The notes under the pieces were generated by a model, which was not told the origin of the DNA, ran no database searches, and saw only the letters and a program-made list of their open reading frames with translations. This document shows, piece after piece, positions 52,719 through 61,579 of a DNA stretch of 64,000 bases. The translations under genes were made by a program, and so were the position numbers. The stretch is taken from assembly GCF_016900775.1 (NCBI RefSeq), contig NZ_JACJKN010000001.1:248001-312000 (forward strand). Direction: 5' to 3'. Within the stretch, counting starts at the first letter, position 1. Every line of letters begins with the position of its first letter. This DNA comes from Olsenella uli (GTDB lineage: Bacteria > Actinomycetota > Coriobacteriia > Coriobacteriales > Atopobiaceae).

Positions 52719-53882
52719 GGCAAGACGGTCATCGTCATAGAGCACCACACGGAATTCATCGCCGAGTACTGCACGACCGCCGCCCTCATGGCGAACGGGG
52801 CCATCTCCTGGAAGCTCCCCGCGCACGAGGCGCTGCGCCGCATCGACGACCTCGCCGCGAGCGACGTGCACCCGCCACAGATCGCCCTTGCCGCCCGCGA
52901 GCTCGTGCGCGTGGGCGCGCTTCCGGCGGACACGCCGCTTCCCACCGCCGTCGACGAGGGCGCCACCGCGCTCTGGGGCATCCCGTTCGTCGCGCGCACG
53001 CGCGAGCACGCCCCCGCATCAGCCGCGGAGCCGGCGGTCTCCTTCCGCGGGGTCGGCGTGAGCTATCGCAGCGTCAAGGGTGCGCCCCGCCAGGTGTTCC
53101 GCGACCTCAATCTGGACATCCGGCGCGGGGAGAAGGTCGCGCTCGTGGGCGCCAACGGCGCGGGCAAGTCAACCCTCATGAAGCTCATGTGCGGCCTCGT
53201 CAAGCCCCAGGCGGGCGAGGTCCTGCTCGAGGGCGCCCGCACGCGCGACCTTGGCCCGGACGAGCTCTCCGACAAGATCAGCCTCGTCTACCAGAACCCC
53301 GAGCAGATGTTCATCAAGGACTCGATACGCGCGGACGTGGAGTTTGCCATGCGGGCGCGCGGCGTCGCCGATGCCGGCGAGCGGGCGGCGGCCCTGCTCA
53401 GGCGCTTCCGCCTCACTGAGTTTGCCGACCGCGACGGCCGCCTGCTCTCGGGCGGCCAGATGCGCCGCGCGTCGCTTGCCGTGGGCATCGCGCTCGACCC
53501 GCCGATCCTGCTGCTCGACGAGCCGACGGCCAACCTCGACATCGGCACGCGCCAGGAGATCACCAGGCTCGTCTCCGACCTTCGCGGCGTCACGGACACC
53601 GTGGTCATCGCCACGCATGACATGCAGCTCGTCTGCCAGTTCGCCGAGCGCGTCATCGTGCTCACGGGAGGCGAGGTCATCGGCGACGCGGCGCCCGACG
53701 AGGTCTTCATGGACGAGGACGCGGTCGCCCGCTCGGGCATCTGCCCGCCGGAGATCTTCCAGATGGGCCGCGCCCTCGACTGCCGCGCCGCCTGCTACAC
53801 GCTCGACGAGTTTCTCGCCTGCTTCCCCGCATGGGAGGCCGCACAGGGCGAGAAGGACGCGAAGGAGGGAGGGCGCGCATGA
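52671..53882 (+). CDS. ECF transporter ATPase EcfA, N-terminally truncated
   Basis: 403 residues if read from TTG 52671; the true start is uncertain and no ribosome site is visible. Residues 17-130 are the tail of a first ABC domain, from the H-loop (GKTVIVIEHHTEFIAEYC) onward: its Walker A, Q-loop, signature and Walker B are gone. A complete second ABC domain follows with Walker A GANGAGKST, Q-loop YQNPEQMF, signature LSGGQMRRAS, Walker B ILLLDEP and THD. The usual family member is a ~570-residue fusion. It may have become non-functional, or work as a homodimer. Its end overlaps ecfT (ATGA), so the operon is intact downstream. Confidence 0.75.
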   Translation: MNHAPLVVVQWPLESAGKTVIVIEHHTEFIAEYCTTAALMANGAISWKLPAHEALRRIDDLAASDVHPPQIALAARELVRVGALPADTPLPTAVDEGATALWGIPFVARTREHAPASAAEPAVSFRGVGVSYRSVKGAPRQVFRDLNLDIRRGEKVALVGANGAGKSTLMKLMCGLVKPQAGEVLLEGARTRDLGPDELSDKISLVYQNPEQMFIKDSIRADVEFAMRARGVADAGERAAALLRRFRLTEFADRDGRLLSGGQMRRASLAVGIALDPPILLLDEPTANLDIGTRQEITRLVSDLRGVTDTVVIATHDMQLVCQFAERVIVLTGGEVIGDAAPDEVFMDEDAVARSGICPPEIFQMGRALDCRAACYTLDEFLACFPAWEAAQGEKDAKEGGRA

Positions 53883-54712
53883 TCGAGAAGATCTCCGAGA
53901 GCGTCCTGGACAAGGTCTCTATCGATTTTCTGCGCGACCAGGTGCTCAAGAACGCCTACGGCAACGACGACACGCCCATAGCGGCGCTCGACCCGCGCGT
54001 GCTCCTGCTGAGGTACCTCTTCTTCGGCGTCGTGCCGTGGTTTCTGAACGACGTCGTCGTGCTGCTCGGGCTCTTCGCCCTGACGGTGGTTATCACGCGC
54101 GTGGCCCGCGTGGCGCCGCTCGTGCTCTTCGTCTTTGCGCTCGGCGTCCTCTCGCAGACCGGCTACACGTTCGTCGTGTCGCTCTTCTTCGAGGGCAACA
54201 TGGACACGCTCCTCTCGCTGCTCGTGCTGACGCTCAAGGTGGCCACGTGCTCGCTCGCGAGCATCACGGTCTTCTCGGGGCTCGACCCGGACAGGCTCTC
54301 CAACGGCCTTCTGTGGTTCGGCGTGCCCGAGCGCCTGTCCTTCTCGATCGCGTTTGCGTATCGCGTGCTGCCGATCCTCATGGAGGAGCTGCAGAACATC
54401 CTGCTGTCGTATCGCCTGCGCGGGCGCGCCCCGGCGCACGACACCCTCGCGGGCAAGCTCCGCTGGGTCGTCTACCAGGTCAAAATCATCGTTCAGTCGT
54501 TCTATCCGCTCATGCTCAACACGGCCAAGCGCTCGCGCACCACCGTGGAGGCCCTCGAGCTCAAGGGGTACCGCTACGCGTCCACCAACCTCAAGGTGCT
54601 CAAGATCAAGCTCTCCTCGCTGCGCGCGGGCAGGCGCGAGGCCGCCTTCGTGGCGATCTGCGCCTCCTGGGTCGTCATGTGCTTCGTCATTTCAGGGATT
54701 GTGGGACTCTAG
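53879..54712 (+). CDS. ecfT: ECF transporter transmembrane protein EcfT
   Basis: 277 residues, ATG overlapping the ATPase stop. About five membrane spans and the two cytosolic coupling helices with the Ala-Arg-Gly-type motifs YRLRGRAP (about 190) and ALELKGYRY (about 235) that touch the ATPases. Joins ATPases to a vitamin- or metal-binding S-component. No S-component gene is seen; it may have been lost with the upstream deletion or lie elsewhere. Confidence 0.88.
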   Translation: MIEKISESVLDKVSIDFLRDQVLKNAYGNDDTPIAALDPRVLLLRYLFFGVVPWFLNDVVVLLGLFALTVVITRVARVAPLVLFVFALGVLSQTGYTFVVSLFFEGNMDTLLSLLVLTLKVATCSLASITVFSGLDPDRLSNGLLWFGVPERLSFSIAFAYRVLPILMEELQNILLSYRLRGRAPAHDTLAGKLRWVVYQVKIIVQSFYPLMLNTAKRSRTTVEALELKGYRYASTNLKVLKIKLSSLRAGRREAAFVAICASWVVMCFVISGIVGL

Positions 54713-55507
54713 ATGGACATCGACTTTCACACGCACGGCAAGCTGGCCAAGTACCCGGCCTTCTCGCCCGACTACACCGACTGGCCCTTCAGCGAGGCGA
54801 TAAGCGCGGGACTCGACGCGCTGTGCCTCACGGAGCACTTCAACACGCAGGGCTTTCACGACGTCTACGCCGACGTCGCCCGTCGCTTCGCCCGGATTGG
54901 GGATGCCTACGACGTGAACGGGCTGCTCGTCTTCCCGGGGATGGAGATCGACGTGGCCGAGGGCGGCCATACGCTCGCCCTCGGGCCCATGGAGGAGATC
55001 CTCGACCTCAACGCCTGGCTTGAGCCGCACAAGGCCAAGGGGCGCTTCCTGCCCTTTGACGAGCTGGCCGACGAGGTGCACCGTCGCGGCCTGCGCTTTG
55101 GCGCCGGGCATCCCTTCCGCGCGCCGGGCCATCTGCCGGAGCTCTCCGACGAGCAGCTCTCCAGGTTCGACTTCCTCGACCTCAACGGCAAGGACCTCGC
55201 GCGCGACCGCGAGCGCTCGGAGCGCCTCACGCGTGCGCTCGGCGAGCGCCTGGGCATCCCCGTGATCTCGGGCAGCGACACGCATCAGGCCTTCCAGTAC
55301 GGCTGCGTGGTCACCCGCATGGCGCGGCGCTGCACGACCTTCGACGACCTCTTCGCCCAGGTCGAGGCGGGGGAGTATGAGATCGTGGTCGCCGAGGACG
55401 CGGCGTTTCGCGTGAAGACGGCCGGCTACCTCAAGCGCGCCCTCAAGGAGATCGACCGCCTCGGCGGCGACTACGTGGCCACGATCCTCGCCGGCCAGGC
55501 GCTCTAG
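54713..55507 (+). CDS. PHP-domain metal-dependent hydrolase
   Basis: 264 residues, ATG immediately after the ecfT stop. DIDFHTHGKLAKYP (first HxH), CLTEHFN, FPGMEID, AGHPFR and ISGSDTHQ give the PHP phosphoesterase metal sites in order. Related to histidinol-phosphatase and DNA polymerase PHP domains, but a separate small clade. Substrate unknown; the company of EcfT and an RpiR-type regulator suggests phosphorylated metabolite turnover linked to the transported nutrient. Confidence 0.85.
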   Translation: MDIDFHTHGKLAKYPAFSPDYTDWPFSEAISAGLDALCLTEHFNTQGFHDVYADVARRFARIGDAYDVNGLLVFPGMEIDVAEGGHTLALGPMEEILDLNAWLEPHKAKGRFLPFDELADEVHRRGLRFGAGHPFRAPGHLPELSDEQLSRFDFLDLNGKDLARDRERSERLTRALGERLGIPVISGSDTHQAFQYGCVVTRMARRCTTFDDLFAQVEAGEYEIVVAEDAAFRVKTAGYLKRALKEIDRLGGDYVATILAGQAL

Positions 55508-55513
55508 GGAGGC

Positions 55514-56335
55514 ATGATGGCGTCGGAATCCCTCTTTCGCCGGGACGTGAGCTACACCGAGGCGGAGCACCTCATCATGGACTTTGTCTCGACGCGGCCC
55601 GCCGAGTTTCTCGTCATGTCCATCCAGCAGGTCTCGGCGCGCCTCAAGATCTCTGACGCCACGGTCTCGCGGTTCGCGCGGCATGCGGGCTTCCGGGACT
55701 TCAAGGAGCTCAAGGCGGCGGTGGCGTCCGCGACGCTCGGGCCGGCCGAGAAGATCCAGGCGAGCATCGAGGGGGTAGGGTCGCCGCGCGCCTTCCTGGC
55801 GGAGCAGCGGGAGAACATCGGGCGTACCGCGGAGACGCTCGACGAGGAGGCGTTCGGCAGGGCGGCCGACGCCCTCGCGGGGGCCTCGCGCGTGCTGCTC
55901 CTCGGCAAGGGGGCCGCGCGCTCGTTTGCCGAGCTCCTCCGGTTCCGGCTTGCGCGCTTCGGGAAGGAGGCACTCGTGCTGGAGGCGGGCTCCGACGTCA
56001 TGGAGGGGCTCGTGCGCGCCGATGCCGGGACCGTCCTTCTCGCCTTTGGCTTCGAGCGCGTCCCGGCGGAGGTCGAGGTGGCGCTCGCGTACCTTCGCCG
56101 CGTCTCGGGGCGGTCGATCCTGCTCACCGGCCGACGCCTGCGCGGGTCGGGCGCGGACGTCGAGCTCGTGGCGTACCGGGGCGAGCCGCGCGGGTATCAC
56201 TCCATGGCGAGCGCGGTCGCACTGATCGATGCGCTCGTCGTGGCGGTGGCGAGTCGCATGGGGGCCGAGGCGCTGGACCGGCTCGAGCTGCTCAAGGGGC
56301 TCAAGCGGGGCAACGAGGCGCGGCTTCCGCGCTAG
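55514..56335 (+). CDS. MurR/RpiR-family transcriptional regulator
   Basis: 273 residues, start behind GGGAGGC; ATG 55514 or 55517. N-terminal HTH (SIQQVSARLKISDATVSRFARHAGF, about 35-62) and a SIS sugar-phosphate-binding domain (about 105-235, ASRVLLLGKGAARSFAE). Such regulators sense phosphosugars. Likely the regulator of the ECF/PHP operon. Contains one exact GTCCTTCTCGCC 12-mer. Confidence 0.9.
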   Translation: MMASESLFRRDVSYTEAEHLIMDFVSTRPAEFLVMSIQQVSARLKISDATVSRFARHAGFRDFKELKAAVASATLGPAEKIQASIEGVGSPRAFLAEQRENIGRTAETLDEEAFGRAADALAGASRVLLLGKGAARSFAELLRFRLARFGKEALVLEAGSDVMEGLVRADAGTVLLAFGFERVPAEVEVALAYLRRVSGRSILLTGRRLRGSGADVELVAYRGEPRGYHSMASAVALIDALVVAVASRMGAEALDRLELLKGLKRGNEARLPR

Positions 56336-56346
56336 GGCCGGGCGGG

Positions 56347-57513
56347 CTACTCGTCTGTGTTCGCGGTGGCGTCGTCGGCGGCCTGGCCGTCATCCGCCGC
56401 GGTGGCGTCGTCGTCAGCCTGGGGCAGGCTCAGGGCATGGATGGTGTCCGTGCTCGCCGCGAGCGTCGCCGCGGGCCAGGGGTGCGCGCTCACCTCGGGG
56501 GAGGTGGGGTCGTAGACGGTGATGGAGCCGTCCTCGTTCTCGGAGACGAGCAAGATCCAATGGGCGGTGCTGGTGATGGAGCCTGCCTTGGTCTCAAGCA
56601 GGACGTAGGTCCCGGCGTCGAGCGCCTGGGAGAGGTTGTCGGCGTTCGAGGTGTAGCTCTTGTAGGAGAGGCCGAGCCCCTCGGCCGAGCTCTCGAGGAA
56701 GCTCGCGGCCATCGCGGAGTCGCCCGTGGCGGCGCCGGCGTCGTTGGCCTGCTGGGCGAGGTCCGCCGGAGACTTGTCGTTGGTGCCGGTGAGGCCCATG
56801 TAGGCCATGGAGAGCGCGGTGGGGCCGGAGCCCGTGATGGCGAGCGCGCGGCCGGCGTAGTCGACGGCGCCCCAGCGAGCGTCCCAGCACCAGAGCTGCG
56901 GGGCCTCGCCCTGCGTCACGGAATCCCCGTAGGGCTGGGCGGTCTTCTCGGCGTCGGGGTAGGCGGCGACGAAGTCGATGGCCTCGGGGACGCTGAGGGC
57001 GAGCTCCAGCAGGCCCGCGTCCGCGTAGCGGTCCGCAGAGGCGGCGATGGCGGCGAGCTTCTCGCCCTCGTTGAGCTCGGTCGCAAACCGCTGCGTGAGC
57101 TCCTCGGAGACGCCGGAGGCCACGCGCGCGTCAATCTGGTTGTCGCTCTGGGCGGCGTCCGTGGAGCAGCCGCGCACGCAGCTGGAGACGCCCACGACCA
57201 CCAGGACGAGGAGGACCACGGCGAGCGCGCCCAGGATGAGGAGCTGCCGGTCGACGCCGAAGACGCGGTTCCTGCCGCCTTGGAAGTTGATGCTGCGGGA
57301 CCTGAGCGGGTAGCCGCCGCGCCCGCCGCGGCCGCCGCGATGGCCTGCGCCCCTCATGCCGCCCCCGCGCGAGCGGGTGCCGGTGGGGCCGTGATAGGTG
57401 GTCTGGCTGGGGACGCGAGCCCTGCTGTCCCCAGCGCCGGCATACTGGCGAGAGGAGCCGTTCATAGATGAGCCGCCCGAGCGGGGGCGGCGGTCACGAT
57501 CGGTGCGAGTCAT
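56347..57513 (-). CDS. Membrane-anchored C39-like papain-fold protein with Ser in place of the catalytic Cys
   Basis: 388 residues from ATG 57513 (GGAGGGACA precedes it). A Gly/Arg-rich cytosolic N-terminus (1-90), one membrane helix (about 92-112), then an external C39-like domain. The family pattern QWDxRWG ... SGCGPTxLSMxxxGLTG appears as CWDARWG (about 209-215) ... TGSGPTALSMAYMGLTG, so the cysteine nucleophile is Ser229. The histidine remains in TAHWILLVSENEDG (His318). Probably a non-proteolytic binding domain. An Asp/Ala-rich tail ends it. Ends 12 bases from the convergent regulator gene. Confidence 0.8.
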   Translation of the reverse strand: MTRTDRDRRPRSGGSSMNGSSRQYAGAGDSRARVPSQTTYHGPTGTRSRGGGMRGAGHRGGRGGRGGYPLRSRSINFQGGRNRVFGVDRQLLILGALAVVLLVLVVVGVSSCVRGCSTDAAQSDNQIDARVASGVSEELTQRFATELNEGEKLAAIAASADRYADAGLLELALSVPEAIDFVAAYPDAEKTAQPYGDSVTQGEAPQLWCWDARWGAVDYAGRALAITGSGPTALSMAYMGLTGTNDKSPADLAQQANDAGAATGDSAMAASFLESSAEGLGLSYKSYTSNADNLSQALDAGTYVLLETKAGSITSTAHWILLVSENEDGSITVYDPTSPEVSAHPWPAATLAASTDTIHALSLPQADDDATAADDGQAADDATANTDE

Positions 57514-57686
57514 TGTCCCTCCAGGGGATGTGCGCATGAGCGAGAGTAACCCTTATCGCATGATAGGCAGCCCGGGGGATTAATCTGCCTGCCGATAGGC
57601 AACAATTCGGGGAGCGGTATGTGTTGCCTGCGATATGAGCCGCGCTCAAGCGCTGGTTGAGCCGCTGGCGCGGGCGCTGCGGGCAC

Positions 57687-57722
57687 AAAAGAGGGGAGGG
57701 CCAAGCTGTCTTGGCCCTCCCC
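57687..57722 (-). terminator. Intrinsic terminator of the PBP gene
   Basis: On the minus strand GGGGAGGGCCAAG, ACAG loop, CTTGGCCCTCCCC then TCTTTTG. Six bases after the PBP stop. Confidence 0.92.
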
Positions 57723-57727
57723 TCCGG

Positions 57728-59914
57728 CTACTCCGTGGGTATTGTCGGGGTCGTGGGCGTCTCGCCGTCCCCGCCGCCGCTGGGGGGCGGCGTGGGCTCG
57801 GGCTCGGGCGTGGGCTCGGGATCAGGGGCGGTCGGCTCAGGATCGGGCGTGGTCGGGACGACGGGCGTCGCAGGACCGCTGGGCTCCTCGGCCTGGCTGT
57901 CCTCGGTCTTGTCCACGTTCTCCTCTTCCTCGTCCTCCCAGTCATCCTCGTTGGAGGCCTGGTTGGTGCCGACGAAGGTCCAGGAGCTGTTGGGCTTGTA
58001 GGTGGCGTTGTGGTCCGCGGTGGGGAACTCCTCGCGCGCCACGCCGTCGAGGGCAACGTTCATGTACGCGGTCCAGATGGGCAGCGGCAGCGTTGCGGTG
58101 GTGCCGTTGGTGCCCTGGTAGCGGATCGTGCTGTTGTTGTCCTGGTGGCCGCACCAGACGACGGTCGTGAGCTGCGGGGTGTAGCCGCAGAACCAGAGGT
58201 CGCCGTAGTTCTCGGTCGTGCCGGTCTTGCCCGCAACCGGCTGGTCGAACGTGGCGTAGTTGCGCACGTAGGTGGCCGAGCCCTTGGCGATGACGCCCTC
58301 GAGGACGCCGGTCAGGTCCTCGATGATGGCGGAGTCGACGATCTGCTCGGAGCTGTCCTGGTGCTCGTAGACGACGTTGCCGTTGCGGTCCTCGATGCGC
58401 GTGATCGCGATGGCGTCGCGGTGCACGCCGCCGTTGGCAAAGACCGAGTAGACCTCGGCCATCTCGAGCGGCGTGACCTCCTGGACGCCGAGCGTGAGCG
58501 CGGCCACGGGGTTGATCTGGGAGTCGATGCCGAGCATGTGCGCGGTCTCGATGATCTTGTCGTTGCCGATGGTCTGGGCGACCTGCGCGTAGCCGGTGTT
58601 GGACGAGTAGGCCGTGGCGTCGGCGAGGGTAATCGTGCCGAGCTGGTCGTTGTTGATGTTGCTCGGGGCCCAGAGGGGCGTGATCTGGATGGGGGAGTTG
58701 CAGTTGATGCGCACGGTGGGGCTCATGCCCTCGAGCATGGCGGCGCACAGGGTGATGGCCTTGAAGCTCGAGCCGGGCTGGCGGGGGTTGGTGGCGAGGT
58801 TGACCGAGCTCTGGCCGGCCTCGGTGTCGTTGCCGTAGTTCTGGCCGCCGACCATGGCCACGATGTGCCCGTTGGAGTTGTCCACCGAGACGAGGGCGCC
58901 CCTCAGCTGCTCGTCCCCGGAGGAGGCGACGCGCTCGCTCACGGCCTGCTCGGCGGCCTGCTGACGGGCGGGCTCGATCGTGGTGTAGACCTTGAGGCCG
59001 CCCTGCATGATGGTCTCGGAGGAGAAGTCCTGCAGGAGAAGGTTGCGGACGTAGTCGGTGAAGTAGGGGTAGGTGCCGATGGAGTCGGTCAGCTCGCCGG
59101 GGTTCAGGACGAGCGGCTCGGCGCAGGCGGCGTCGTACTCCTCCTGGGAGATGTCGCCCGCCTCGAGCATGCGCGAGAGGACGAGGTTGCGGCGCGAGAC
59201 GCAGCTGTCGGGCTTGGTGAAGGGGTCGTAGAGCGAGGGGGCGTTGGGCAGGCCCACGAGGACCGCCGCCTCGGAGAGGGTGAGCTCGCTCGCGTGCTTG
59301 TTGAAGTAGGTGATGGACGCAGCCTCGATGCCATATGCCCCGTTGCCATAGTAGATGGTGTTGAGGTACATGTTGATGATCTGCTCTTTGGTGTACTCCT
59401 TCTCCAGCTGGATGGCGATGTACGCCTCGCGCACCTTGCGCTTGAGCGACTGCTCGAACTGCTCGTCGGAGAGGACGGTGTTTCGGACGAGCTGCTGGGT
59501 GATCGTGGAGCCGCCGCCGGCGTCGCCGGAGCCCGTGATCTGGCCCACGACGGCGCGCAGCACGCCCTGCGGGTCGACGCCGTTGTGCTCGTAGAAGCGC
59601 TTGTCCTCGGTGTCGATGAGGCCCTTGATGACGTAGTCCGAGATCTCGTCCAGCGTGACGGAGCGGCGGTTCTGGAGGTAGTACGAGGCTATCTCGTTGC
59701 CGTCCGCGTCATAGACGCGCGTCGGCTCGGCGAGAAGGTAGGCGTCGGCAGAGGTGTAGTCGGGCAAGTCCTCGAGCCACGCGCTCACCACGCCGCCGAG
59801 CGAGAGGGCGAGCGTCACGCAGAGCAGCGCGATGAAGCCGAACACGCCCGCGATGCCAAAGCCCACGAAGTGCGTGCGGGAGTGCGTGCGGGCTCTTCGG
59901 GTTCTGATCCCCAT
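57728..59914 (-). CDS. Class A penicillin-binding protein (PBP1A-like)
   Basis: 728 residues. Bifunctional cell-wall synthase: N-terminal membrane helix (about 20-45), GT51 glycosyltransferase (about 60-240) with TEDKRFYEHNGVDPQG, GGSTITQQLVRN and YLNTIYYGNGAYGIEAA, then a transpeptidase domain with SxxK (SSFK in RQPGSSFKA), SSN and KTGTTE. A Pro/Glu/Thr-rich C-terminal tail of about 80 residues likely spans the wall. Divergent from tyrS. Confidence 0.95.
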   Translation of the reverse strand: MGIRTRRARTHSRTHFVGFGIAGVFGFIALLCVTLALSLGGVVSAWLEDLPDYTSADAYLLAEPTRVYDADGNEIASYYLQNRRSVTLDEISDYVIKGLIDTEDKRFYEHNGVDPQGVLRAVVGQITGSGDAGGGSTITQQLVRNTVLSDEQFEQSLKRKVREAYIAIQLEKEYTKEQIINMYLNTIYYGNGAYGIEAASITYFNKHASELTLSEAAVLVGLPNAPSLYDPFTKPDSCVSRRNLVLSRMLEAGDISQEEYDAACAEPLVLNPGELTDSIGTYPYFTDYVRNLLLQDFSSETIMQGGLKVYTTIEPARQQAAEQAVSERVASSGDEQLRGALVSVDNSNGHIVAMVGGQNYGNDTEAGQSSVNLATNPRQPGSSFKAITLCAAMLEGMSPTVRINCNSPIQITPLWAPSNINNDQLGTITLADATAYSSNTGYAQVAQTIGNDKIIETAHMLGIDSQINPVAALTLGVQEVTPLEMAEVYSVFANGGVHRDAIAITRIEDRNGNVVYEHQDSSEQIVDSAIIEDLTGVLEGVIAKGSATYVRNYATFDQPVAGKTGTTENYGDLWFCGYTPQLTTVVWCGHQDNNSTIRYQGTNGTTATLPLPIWTAYMNVALDGVAREEFPTADHNATYKPNSSWTFVGTNQASNEDDWEDEEEENVDKTEDSQAEEPSGPATPVVPTTPDPEPTAPDPEPTPEPEPTPPPSGGGDGETPTTPTIPTE

Positions 59915-60120
59915 CTAGTCCTCCTGTCGGGGAGACCGGTCCATAACTGTCCAACATTATAGGAGGTTGTCGGCTCGGGGGCCCGCGCGGCGTTGGGCCT
60001 GAGCGGGAGAGTGAGGCCGCGCGGGGTTCTTCTCGCCCTGTCGCGCATGGCGCGGGCGGACGGGAAAATCGCCCCTGTCCTGCCCCTTTCCCGCGCCGCT
60101 GCGCTATGCTAATACCTTAT

Positions 60121-60140
60121 GCGGCCGTGTTGACGGCCGC
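60121..60140 (+). promoter_or_regulatory. Hairpin in the tyrS leader
   Basis: GCGGCCGT, GTTG loop, ACGGCCGC, 20 bases before the tyrS start. It leaves the AAGGAC ribosome site free. No T-box features are visible. A candidate -10 (GCTAAT) lies around 60107-60112. Confidence 0.5.
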
Positions 60141-60159
60141 TTGGTAAAGCGAAGGACCT

Positions 60160-61392
60160 ATGGAGGACAGAGATTTGCTGCCAGTTGACGAGCAACTCAA
60201 GGTGATTACGTCCGGCACGATGCAGATTGTGCCGCTGGACGAGCTGAAGAAGAAGCTCGAGAAGGGCACGCCCCTCAACATCAAGCTGGGCGTTGACCCC
60301 ACCTCGCCCGACCTGCACCTCGGCCATGCCGTGCCGCTGCGCAAGATGCGACAGTTCCAGGACCTGGGCCACAACGTGACGCTCATCATCGGCAACGGAA
60401 CGGCGCTCATCGGCGACCCGTCCGGCCGCGACTCCACCCGGCCGCCCCTCACCGAGGAGCAGGTCGAGGCCAACGCCCGGACCTACGTCGAGCAGGCCAT
60501 GAAGGTCCTCGACCCCGAGAAGACCACGGTCCTGCACAACGGCGAGTGGCTCAAGGGCCTCAACCTCGCCGAGATGCTCAAGATCATGAGCCAGTTCAAC
60601 GTGGCCCGCATCCTCGAGCGCGAGGACTTCCACAACCGCTACACCGAGGGCAAGTCCATCGGCCTGCACGAGTTCATCTACCCCGTGCTGCAGGCCTACG
60701 ACTCCGTGGTCATCAAGGCTGACCTCGAGATGGGCGGCAACGACCAGATCTTCAACCTCCTCGCCGGGCGCGACCTCATGCGCGCGATGGGCATGGAGCC
60801 GCAGGTGGCCCTCACGATGCCGCTTCTGGTGGGCACGGACGGCCACAAGAAGATGTCCAAGAGCTACGGCAACTACGTGGGCCTCACCGACGAGCCGGCC
60901 GACATGTACGGCAAGGTCATGTCCATCACCGACGAGCTGGTGCCGCTCTACTGGCGCCTGTGCTCCACGGCGGACATGGACAAGCTCGACGCGATCGACG
61001 CCGCCTTCGCGGACGGCTCCGCCGACCCGTACGCGCTCAAGCGCGAGCTGGCCGCCAACATCTGCGACCTCTATCACGGCGAGGGCGCCGGCGCCGCGGC
61101 GAGCGACGCCTTCGACGCGCAGTTCAAGCGCGCCGAGGCGCCCGAGGACATGCCGGAGTTCCCCCTCTCCGTGGCCGAGGTCAACGACGAGGGCAAGGTC
61201 TACCTGGGCAAGCTCCTCGTGGAGGTGGGGATTGCCAAGTCCGCCGGCGAGGCGCGCCGCCTCGTGGACGGCGGCGGCGTCAAGATCAACGGCGAGGCCG
61301 TGGCGCCCAAGTGCTACAACGTCGAGGCGTCGCTCTTCTCGGCGGGCACGACGGTCCAGTCCGGCAAGAAGCGCTGGGCGCGCCTGGTGTAG
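60160..61392 (+). CDS. tyrS: Tyrosyl-tRNA synthetase
   Basis: 410 residues. Charges tRNA-Tyr. Class I signature HLGH (PDLHLGHAVPL, about residues 52-62) and KMSKS (DGHKKMSKSYGNYVG, about 228), with GGNDQIFN for tyrosine-binding, and an S4 RNA-binding domain at the C-terminus (IAKSAGEARRLVDGGGVKINGE, about 360-385). The size and HLGH variant match the TyrZ-type branch. Followed by a weak inverted repeat. Confidence 0.96.
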   Translation: MEDRDLLPVDEQLKVITSGTMQIVPLDELKKKLEKGTPLNIKLGVDPTSPDLHLGHAVPLRKMRQFQDLGHNVTLIIGNGTALIGDPSGRDSTRPPLTEEQVEANARTYVEQAMKVLDPEKTTVLHNGEWLKGLNLAEMLKIMSQFNVARILEREDFHNRYTEGKSIGLHEFIYPVLQAYDSVVIKADLEMGGNDQIFNLLAGRDLMRAMGMEPQVALTMPLLVGTDGHKKMSKSYGNYVGLTDEPADMYGKVMSITDELVPLYWRLCSTADMDKLDAIDAAFADGSADPYALKRELAANICDLYHGEGAGAAASDAFDAQFKRAEAPEDMPEFPLSVAEVNDEGKVYLGKLLVEVGIAKSAGEARRLVDGGGVKINGEAVAPKCYNVEASLFSAGTTVQSGKKRWARLV

Positions 61393-61462
61393 GGCCCAAG
61401 ACAGGCGATGCGCGGGCGGGGTCGCGGCTGCGGCTCCGCCCGTGTCTGTGAGTTTGTGAAAA

Positions 61463-61538
61463 ATAATCCGCCCTGTGAGCGCGCGGGCCGACGTTTTCCC
61501 AGTTGGCATTCTGGCGAGGGCCCCAGAGGGCGGATTAA
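61463..61538. repeat. Inverted repeat AATCCGCCCT ... AGGGCGGATT
   Basis: Ten- to twelve-base perfect arms (61465-61474, 61527-61536) with a 52-base interior. Between tyrS and the U32 gene. May terminate tyrS, although the long loop is unusual. Confidence 0.65.
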
Positions 61539-61579
61539 TTCTGGCGGGTGCGGTCGAGACGACGCGCAAGGACGGGGGC

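Noticed and set aside
60000-60159. T-box leader for tyrS
   Set aside because: No AGGGTGGNACCGCG antiterminator core; only one short hairpin is present.
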